Assembly (NCBI GenBank): GCA_963837635.1
Contig: CAWINY010000007.1
Coordinates: 682,001 to 746,000, forward strand
Direction of reading: 5' to 3'
From: CAWINY01 sp963837635
GTDB lineage: Bacteria > Acidobacteriota > Terriglobia > Terriglobales > Acidobacteriaceae
DNA length: 64,000 nucleotides
Every line of letters starts with the position of its first letter. Positions within the stretch are counted from its first letter, which is position 1. The translations under genes and the position numbers were made by a program. The notes under the pieces are model-generated. The model saw nothing but the letters and a program-made list of their open reading frames with translations, had not been told where the DNA came from and made no database searches. Shown piece by piece: positions 58,201-64,000 of the stretch.

Positions 58201-59781
58201 CTAAGATCCGGTCCCCGCGATCACCACCTTGAGCGTCTTGAGCACGATCTTGAGATCGAGGAACAAGCTCCAGTGTTCCACATACCTCATATCGAGGGTA
58301 ATATAGCTTTGGAAGGATGGACTGGATCGCGCCTCCACCTGCCAGAGCCCGGTGATGCCCGGCAATACGTCCAAGCGGCGGAGGTGCTGAAGCTCATACT
58401 GGCTTACCTCGGAAGCCAGCGGCGGACGAGGCCCGACTACGCTCATATCGCCTTTGAGGACATTCCACAGTTGTGGCAACTCGTCGAGACTAAACTTTCG
58501 CAGAGCGCGGCCAATTCGAGTGATGCGCGGGTCATTGGCTATCTTGAATAGGATTCCATCCCTCTCGTTCAGAGCACGCAGCCGTTCCCTTAATTCTTCG
58601 GCATTGGCCACCATGGTCCGAAACTTGTAACAACGGAAGGGTTGCCCCTTCCGCCCCACTCTCTCGGAAACGTAGATCACGGGACCGGAGGACTCCAGCT
58701 TCACAGCCAGTGCGATGATCGCCAGAAGCGGGGAGATCAGAATCAGTGCTGCAGCGGACAAGATCACGTCGAAGCATCGTTTGATCAGCAGGGCCAAGGC
58801 CGGCACATTGCGCTGATGCACCAGCATAGTGGGAAACTCTCCCAAGTGCTCGATGGGCGCCCCCCAAGCTAAGCCGTCATACATGTCCGGAATGACCCGC
58901 ACGCCTAGTTTGCAGCGTTGGGCCTCGCTGATAACTCGCTTCACAACTTCCCGCTCCGAATGGCAAATAAAGATCTCATCGATGAAGTGAGCACGCGCCA
59001 CGACCCGGAGATCTTCTACCGTTCCTAACGTGTCAGGCCGTTCGCGCTCCTTAGAGTCTGCCTCCTCGGGCACCAGGAAACCCTTGACTACATAACCCAA
59101 ATATCGGTTCCTTTCCAGGTCGTTGTGCAACTGCCTGGCTAAAGGGTCCGTGCCGACAATCAATACATTTCGGCAGTTCCAACCATCCGGCTGGTTGGTT
59201 TGCAGGCGGAACCGGCGCAACTGCCGCCAGCTTATCAATGCGATCAAGCTCAGGATCACTGTGGCAGAAATCACGAGGCGAGAAATGGATTTCATGCCGG
59301 ACAGGAAAATGCAAAGCGTCATCAGCACAGTAGCGAGGCCAACGGACTTCCCGATGGCCAAGGTCTCGCTTCCAGCAGAATGTCTCTGGATTCCGCTGTA
59401 GAGATTGTGCGTATTGCAGAACAACACAAGGAATACGGAATAGAGCAACAGGAATCCCAGATGGTCGACCGCCCACTTCGGGTCGACTGACTCACTTGGG
59501 CGTACGTGGTTCAGTGTCCAGCCGTTGAAACGCAGGAGCAAGGCCACAAACGCGCTGAACCAGACCAATGCCAGATCGTTGAAAACGAGCAGCGCATGCT
59601 GCAAGGTACGTTCGCTGTTAGCCCTCCGAGGCTTGTACTTGTTCGAACTGTACGGTCCAACCGCTGCGCCAGCTTGCACAACGCGCAGATGCAGATGTGG
59701 ACGGCTTGATGAACCAATGTCCGCCACCTTCGAGGATTGTGGCCGAACGGAACTTCTGGCGGGCTCTGGTAGCGTGGACAT
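58201..59781 (-). CDS. Polyprenyl-phosphate sugar transferase (WbaP/WcaJ-like)
   Basis: 526 residues from ATG 59781 (CGGAGGCGATCTC upstream). Four to five N-terminal membrane helices, a CoA-binding-like domain (NVLIVGTDPLARQLHNDLE), one more helix (FDVILSAAALILISPLLAII) and the catalytic domain: GPVIYVSERVGRKGQPFRCY, KFRTMVANAEELRERL, LDELPQLWNVLKGDMSVVGP and PGITGLWQVEARS. It transfers the first sugar phosphate to undecaprenyl phosphate. The frame continues upstream only into an IS remnant. Confidence 0.93.
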   Translation of the reverse strand: MSTLPEPARSSVRPQSSKVADIGSSSRPHLHLRVVQAGAAVGPYSSNKYKPRRANSERTLQHALLVFNDLALVWFSAFVALLLRFNGWTLNHVRPSESVDPKWAVDHLGFLLLYSVFLVLFCNTHNLYSGIQRHSAGSETLAIGKSVGLATVLMTLCIFLSGMKSISRLVISATVILSLIALISWRQLRRFRLQTNQPDGWNCRNVLIVGTDPLARQLHNDLERNRYLGYVVKGFLVPEEADSKERERPDTLGTVEDLRVVARAHFIDEIFICHSEREVVKRVISEAQRCKLGVRVIPDMYDGLAWGAPIEHLGEFPTMLVHQRNVPALALLIKRCFDVILSAAALILISPLLAIIALAVKLESSGPVIYVSERVGRKGQPFRCYKFRTMVANAEELRERLRALNERDGILFKIANDPRITRIGRALRKFSLDELPQLWNVLKGDMSVVGPRPPLASEVSQYELQHLRRLDVLPGITGLWQVEARSSPSFQSYITLDMRYVEHWSLFLDLKIVLKTLKVVIAGTGS

Positions 59782-59841
59782 GAGATCGCCTCCGACGTTG
59801 ATCTGCGATGGTGATAGCGCTCCGAGACTGGGCCGCAGCAG

Positions 59842-59995
59842 TTGACTAAAGCTTGTTTCGAAAATCGTGCCGCAGCGTGATCTGGAAGCAAGCCCGGTAG
59901 AAGAATGGGCAACAGGTAGAGAGCAGATGCTCAGGATGAACCAGCAACAGCGGAACTTTCCAAGCCAGGGATTGGTTTGCTCCACAATTCAGCGG
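59842..59995 (-). mobile_element. Remnant of an IS5-family (IS427-like) element
   Basis: The sequence from CTAAAGCTTGTTTCGAAAAT to ~59993 aligns with the end of the elements at 32784 and 35319 (GAGCAGATGCTCAGGATGAA against GAGCAGATGCTCATGACGAA). The encoded VEQTNPWLGKFRCC matches the transposase C-terminal VERTNAWLGQFRRL. Only this ~150-base end remains, fused in frame upstream of the sugar transferase and abutting the 3' end of the chain-length gene. Confidence 0.8.
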
Positions 59996-60016
59996 CACTG
60001 GGAAAGACGCTCTTTT

Positions 60017-61654
60017 CTATTCCCCACATGCAGGTTGGCGGCCCGAATCCAAAGACGAGTCATCCTCGTCGTTGCCGGCCGGAAGATCCCGGGGCCTCCC
60101 CGCCATTTTCCAATGCACGATGGTCTCGGCTGCGTCCAAGTCCCGGCTGTCGGTATCCGGGCTCGGAATGGAAACCAGCACCGGCATGGCAAGCAAGCGG
60201 GAGACCTCGGCGGGCGTACGGAAGGTTGGATCGAAGTACTCGGCCATGACTACCAACCCGATGCTCACAAGCGAAGCGAGCCCGAGGCTCATGGCCAGGC
60301 GCAGCCATGCCGGCGTGACCGGTGTCGCCGGCACATGCGCCTCCTCGGCGATGGCGATATTCAGCATCCGCTGGCGATCCAGCGCATCGGTAATGCGCGC
60401 TTCTTCACGCTTGTTCATGTAGAGCAGATAATTCTCTTCGGCGGTTTTCGCCGTGCGCGTCAGGTCCTGCTGCTCGACGGACTGCTTCTCTAGCGTCTGC
60501 GCGTTTCGGTTGTAGGCGCCGATGGTCTGTTCCATGGCCATAGCCCGAGCCTGCAGGCCAACCAGATCGGATTGGGCTTTGGCGATTTCGGACCGTTCCC
60601 ACAGGTGCACCGGGTCTTGATCGGTGGTCTCCTCGCGCACCGGCGCATTCTCTTCCGCGGCGATGGCCGCCTGCGTCTCCGCAATTTGCTTCTCCACCTC
60701 CTGCACCGGGCGATAGCTGGGCTGGTATTTCATCAGCAACTCGGTGCGCTTCAGTTCCAGGGTGAGCAGCGTGCTCTTCAGGTTCTGCAGCAGCGCCGGG
60801 TTGTCCGACTTGCGGGTCTGAGTGGTCATTCGCGCCGGCGTGTCCGCCTTCTGTTGCTCAAGGATCTGGATGCGGTGCTGGGTTTCGGCAATCTGTGCCT
60901 TGGTCTGTTGGAACGTGGCTTCAAAATCTTTCTGCTTCTGAACGGTCAGGTCGCGGGCGAGTTGGGGCGCGACCGAGTCGGCCTGGCCGAGCTTGGCTTC
61001 GGCCGCTTCCATCGCCTGGCGGTATTGATCCGCTTGCTGATTGAAGAAGTCGTATTGCCCCGAGGTGCGGCGCACCTCCAGGTGCTTCTCCACATAGAAT
61101 TCGCCCAGGTTGTTCAGCACGTCGGCCGCAAGCTGCGGATTGGCGGAGGCAAACTTGACTTCGATCAAATTGGTCCTGGGCAGAGGGCCGGCATCCAGCG
61201 CCTTGCGAAGGCCTTTCACCGCCATTGCCACGCGCTGCTCGTAGGTGTGCGGACCCCAGGGCATGCGCGACTGGCCGGGGATGAGGCCGGTCTTTCGCGC
61301 CACATTCTGGAGCACGTCTTCACTCGTGAGCAGCTCAACCTCGGAGTTCAAGTCCTCGTCGGTAACCGCCAGCACTTGGTTGTTGGCGTTGGGCGCCGAC
61401 GAGACCACCGGGTCAACCCGTTCGTTGCGCACCAGAATTTTCATGGTCGCCTGGTAGCTACTGGGCATAAACGCCAGCACCAGGAGCACCCCGGCCAGCA
61501 CTCCCAGAAACGAGGTCAGCGCGAGACGGCCATGGCGAAACCCGGCCGCGACCAGGAGCCTCAGGGACGCGCTCGAGCTGCCGGTTCGGGCGTCGTGAGC
61601 CTCCAACAGCCTGGAATCGTGAGCTCCCAATATTCTGCTTTCCTGCATGTCCAT
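60017..61654 (-). CDS. Polysaccharide chain-length/export protein (GumC/Wzc N-domain type)
   Basis: 545 residues. Membrane helix ~45-65 (ALTSFLGVLAGVLLVLAFMP), Wzz domain (YQATMKILVRNERVDPVVSS), long periplasmic coiled coils (~200-420, e.g. EAAEAKLGQADSV, AETQHRIQILEQQKAD), second helix ~455-475 (LAMSLGLASLVSIGLVVMAE). The C-terminus stops after SIPSPDTDSRDLDAAETIVH with no Walker kinase domain, so the BY-kinase, if any, is encoded elsewhere. The IS remnant starts ~22 bases past the stop, so the native 3' end may be changed. ATG 61654. Confidence 0.9.
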   Translation of the reverse strand: MDMQESRILGAHDSRLLEAHDARTGSSSASLRLLVAAGFRHGRLALTSFLGVLAGVLLVLAFMPSSYQATMKILVRNERVDPVVSSAPNANNQVLAVTDEDLNSEVELLTSEDVLQNVARKTGLIPGQSRMPWGPHTYEQRVAMAVKGLRKALDAGPLPRTNLIEVKFASANPQLAADVLNNLGEFYVEKHLEVRRTSGQYDFFNQQADQYRQAMEAAEAKLGQADSVAPQLARDLTVQKQKDFEATFQQTKAQIAETQHRIQILEQQKADTPARMTTQTRKSDNPALLQNLKSTLLTLELKRTELLMKYQPSYRPVQEVEKQIAETQAAIAAEENAPVREETTDQDPVHLWERSEIAKAQSDLVGLQARAMAMEQTIGAYNRNAQTLEKQSVEQQDLTRTAKTAEENYLLYMNKREEARITDALDRQRMLNIAIAEEAHVPATPVTPAWLRLAMSLGLASLVSIGLVVMAEYFDPTFRTPAEVSRLLAMPVLVSIPSPDTDSRDLDAAETIVHWKMAGRPRDLPAGNDEDDSSLDSGRQPACGE

Positions 61655-61739
61655 CTCTCCGTTTTTACTGATTGCTTAGCGTGCCAGCCCCGTGTCTGCG
61701 GCCCTTTTCTTTCGGCCACGGCATCGACTTCGCTTCGGG

Positions 61740-62450
61740 CTACGGGATGGGTGCGCCGAGCCCTATCCCAGGGGCGGGGATGAAGCGCTGGAATTTCGAG
61801 AACCGGCTCTGGGGCACGAACACCATGTCGTTCGGGTTGAGATGCGCGTCCTCGGAAAGGTTTCTCGACACCATCATCTTCTTGACGTCGATCACCTTGC
61901 CTTCCATCCAGTCCTTCGATACCCGGCGATAGAGCACCACGCGGGAGGTCTTGGCCTCAGTAAAACCGCCGGCGATGGCGACGGCCTGAGTAACGGTGGT
62001 GTCGCCGCGCAGTTCATATTTGCCGGGATGCGCCACGTTGCCGGCCGCGATGAAGTAGGGCTTCTCGAAATCCTTCAGCACGATCGAAAGGGCCGGATCG
62101 TTCAGGACCTTCGAATACGCCATCTTGATCGTCGATGTCAGCTGCGGAACTGTCTGGCCTGACACCTGCACGTCCCCGATCTCCCGTAGCGTCACGAACC
62201 CATCAGGCTGAACCGACACGGTCTGATTGAACTCGGGGCTGAACTCGAAAGAGACTTCAAAGATATCGCCAGCACGCAACTCATAGCGGGGATAGCGCTC
62301 CGCGAAGGAGTGCTCCACGGTGGCGCCCCCCGCCACCGCGACTGGCTCCGCCGGTTGAAGCGGCGGCGCCTGCGGGTGATTCTCCGCCGCCCCGAACAGA
62401 ACAGCGGTAATCACAACCATGACCAGCTTCGGAATCATCGTGCGGTGCAT
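61740..62450 (-). CDS. Polysaccharide export outer-membrane protein (Wza/SLBB type)
   Basis: 236 residues. Signal peptide (IPKLVMVVITAVLFGAAENH); poly_export domain (YELRAGDIFEVSFEFSPEFN, VSVQPDGFVTLREIGDVQVS) and an SLBB domain (YFIAAGNVAHPGKYELRGDT, VTQAVAIAGGFTEAKTSRVV). No lipobox Cys is visible, unlike E. coli Wza. It forms the outer-membrane secretion channel with the Wzc-like partner 85 bases downstream. Start ATG 62450 after AGGAGTAGACA. Confidence 0.92.
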   Translation of the reverse strand: MHRTMIPKLVMVVITAVLFGAAENHPQAPPLQPAEPVAVAGGATVEHSFAERYPRYELRAGDIFEVSFEFSPEFNQTVSVQPDGFVTLREIGDVQVSGQTVPQLTSTIKMAYSKVLNDPALSIVLKDFEKPYFIAAGNVAHPGKYELRGDTTVTQAVAIAGGFTEAKTSRVVLYRRVSKDWMEGKVIDVKKMMVSRNLSEDAHLNPNDMVFVPQSRFSKFQRFIPAPGIGLGAPIP

Positions 62451-62577
62451 TGTCTACTCCTGAATCGGGTTGAGAACCTTCAGCTTGCAGTGAAGTTTCG
62501 TAATCGTTATTTGTTTCCACCCCAGCTCGTGTGTTGTCCCGCAAATTCTTGCAATCACTTCACGCGGGGACGACACG

Positions 62578-63402
62578 CTAGGCGGCCAGGTCGCGAGTGT
62601 TTGCCTCACCGACTGCTTCGGACGGCACTGGTTCCAAGTCCGGGCGGGGAAGGGCGTGGCTCGCTCGATAAAGGCGCCACAACTGGCCCAGGTAGGCGAA
62701 AATTACCCGGCTGGAGAGCTTCGATTTGCCGGCTGCGCGCAGGCGAAAGGTATAAGGAATTTCGCGGACGCGAGACGGCTTCAAGCGGGCCGCGACCTCC
62801 AACAGGATCTTGAATCCGTTGGGGTTGAGTACCTGCCGCACCCGCAAGAAATCCTCGCGCCGCAACAGGAAGTACCCCGACATGGGATCGCGCAGCTTAA
62901 CTCCGAGCAGCCATTCGGCCATTTTGGTGGCCGACCAGGAGGTAAAACGCCGCCGCCAATTCCAATTGGCGGTGCCTCCCCCGGCCACGTATCGGCTGCC
63001 CACCACCAGATCGGCGCCCTCTTCCAGGGTTTGCAGCATTTTCGGCAGGATCGCGGGGTCATGCTGCAGGTCGGCATCGATGCAGGCCACCGCCTTGCCC
63101 TGCGCCAAGCTAAAACCGTCCACGACCGCCCGCGCCAACCCGCGATCTCGGGTCCGGCGCAGCACGCGCACCCGCGGATCCCCCTTGCTAATTTCTTCCG
63201 CTCGCGCCCAGGTCCGGTCCGGGGAGTTGTCGTCGCAGATGACAATCTCGTAGCGGATCCCGCGCAGCACGCTTTGCAACTCCATGATCAGCGGCACAAC
63301 GTTTTCTGATTCGTTATAGGTAGGCGCAATGACGCTTAATTGCACCAGCTCCAGGTGCGGCGATACTAACTGCTGTGGGGGGGCGATTGCATCGGTAGCC
63401 AT
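62578..63402 (-). CDS. Dolichyl-phosphate-mannose-synthase-like GT2
   Basis: 274 residues. LSVIAPTYNESENVVPLIME, ICDDNSPDRTWARAEEISKG, ACIDADLQHDPAILPKMLQT (DxD) and VVGSRYVAGGGTANWNWRRR, LRDPMSGYFLLRRED: the DPM1/polyprenol-phosphate sugar synthase pattern. The C-terminus ends in an amphipathic segment, not membrane helices. It makes polyprenol-phosphate sugar for GT-C-type transferases. ATG 63402 with CAGGA upstream preferred over GTG 63429. Confidence 0.9.
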   Translation of the reverse strand: MATDAIAPPQQLVSPHLELVQLSVIAPTYNESENVVPLIMELQSVLRGIRYEIVICDDNSPDRTWARAEEISKGDPRVRVLRRTRDRGLARAVVDGFSLAQGKAVACIDADLQHDPAILPKMLQTLEEGADLVVGSRYVAGGGTANWNWRRRFTSWSATKMAEWLLGVKLRDPMSGYFLLRREDFLRVRQVLNPNGFKILLEVAARLKPSRVREIPYTFRLRAAGKSKLSSRVIFAYLGQLWRLYRASHALPRPDLEPVPSEAVGEANTRDLAA

Positions 63403-63521
63403 AGCTAATTCCTGCCCGTCAAGCGGCACCCGTCATTGTTGGGTGATCGAACTCGCTGAGTTATCGAGATGGTCTGAGCTAATTGAAGATCGGAATCGTC
63501 CGCAAGTTTGAGTCCGCGGCT

Positions 63522-64000
63522 TTATAGCCATCCGTGCTGGCGATACCACTGGACGGTGGCGGCCACTCCCGCCGGCAGCTCGTGCGTCGGGGTGTATCCC
63601 AACTCCTGGTGCGCCTTCTGCCAGGAAAACACGCGATCGCCGCTGAAGAAATCCACGCCAGTGCGGCTCAGTGGAGGCGTTTTCCCCAGCAGCCGGGCCG
63701 CTATTTCCAGGCAGGCCGCGCCTGCCGTGGCGCTCCAAGCGGGAACATTCAGCCATGGAGGGCGGACCCCCAATGCGCTGGCGATGGTTTCTCCCAGCTC
63801 CCGAAAGGTCACGGGGCGAGGACCGGTAATGTGGTAAACCTCGCCCATGCGCCCGGCTTCGAGGCATGCCACAAGACCATCCACCACGTCGTCAATGTAG
63901 GTGGGATGGCACAGATGCCGGCCGCCGCCGATATAGAAAAACTTGCCGTCGCGCACCGCCTGGAAAAGCTTTAATACATGGTGATCGCCGGGCCCGTAGA
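63522..64000 (-). CDS. NAD-dependent epimerase/dehydratase (5' partial)
   Basis: The C-terminal ~159 residues of an extended SDR; the frame runs off the window edge (YGPGDHHVLKLFQAVRDGKF at the edge). RHLCHPTYIDDVVDGLVACL, GEVYHITGPRPVTFRELGET and LSRTGVDFFSGDRVFSWQKA match the substrate domain of nucleoside-diphosphate-sugar or 3-beta-HSD-like epimerases. It is upstream of the exopolysaccharide genes on the same strand and probably part of that locus. Confidence 0.85.
   Translation of the reverse strand, partial: YGPGDHHVLKLFQAVRDGKFFYIGGGRHLCHPTYIDDVVDGLVACLEAGRMGEVYHITGPRPVTFRELGETIASALGVRPPWLNVPAWSATAGAACLEIAARLLGKTPPLSRTGVDFFSGDRVFSWQKAHQELGYTPTHELPAGVAATVQWYRQHGWL

Noticed and set aside
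60572..61783. 403-codon plus-strand frame
   Set aside because: Antisense to the Wzc/GumC-like gene, which has clear domains and membrane helices; composition is shadow-like.

Overview
The window is GC-rich bacterial chromosome that looks like an Acidobacteriota (Terriglobia/Koribacter-like) soil genome. This is inferred from the gene content, from the many short GC-rich palindromic intergenic repeats (SAGVSPAG-type repeat, CATCAGC runs, 'GTCATGCTGAGCGA' repeats) and from the two sigma-54 regulators. Species cannot be assigned from sequence reading alone.

Layout. (1) 1-1948: end of an NtrC-type sigma-54 regulator and a degenerate receiver/DHp-like protein. (2) 2281-13726, plus strand: a tightly overlapping glycan cassette with a methyltransferase, a glycosidase whose barrel halves appear swapped, two nucleotide-sugar epimerases (one with an inserted zinc ribbon), a radical SAM protein and five glycosyltransferases. 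(3) 13837-29945: housekeeping and regulatory genes: CDGSH protein, beta-propeller protein, pgpA, yacG, BON lipoprotein, gpsA, plsY, thpR, cinA, sigma-54 regulator, cutA, phosphohexomutase, ftsB-like, DUF3800-like, thiG, acyl-CoA synthetase. (4) 30213-39766: an initiator tRNA-Met gene followed by a visibly more AT-rich integrative element of about 9.5 kb bounded by 45-bp direct repeats of the tRNA 3' end. It carries a frameshifted tyrosine integrase, a DUF3102-like gene, a DruA/DUF4338-like gene and a 395-codon unknown gene (both split by 894-bp IS5-family copies whose precise removal restores the frames), decayed 90-bp tandem repeats, and a set of very small genes. (5) 39767-42199: IS debris: truncated istA, an intact IS110/IS1111-type transposase and hairpins that may belong to its guide RNA. 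(6) 42200-47969: a frameshifted PIG-V-like membrane protein and two divergent secreted proteins sharing an unassigned domain. (7) 48024-64000, minus strand: a Wzx/Wzy-type exopolysaccharide locus (epimerase, GT2, Wza, Wzc/GumC-like, polyprenyl-phosphate sugar transferase, GT2, flippase, polysaccharide deacetylase, O-antigen-ligase/polymerase-like protein, GT2-GT4 fusion) broken up by an IS5-group element, an IS1595-family element and an IS remnant.

How parts work together. Cassette (2) has what is needed to build and modify an oligosaccharide (sugar interconversion, five transferases, methylation, a radical SAM step). Locus (7) encodes sugar loading on the lipid carrier (WbaP-like), extension (GTs), flipping (Wzx), polymerisation/ligation (Wzy/WaaL-like), modification (deacetylase) and export (Wza/Wzc). 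The tRNA-borne island is a decaying mobile element; its split DruA-like gene and unknown genes are the most likely place for undescribed biology.
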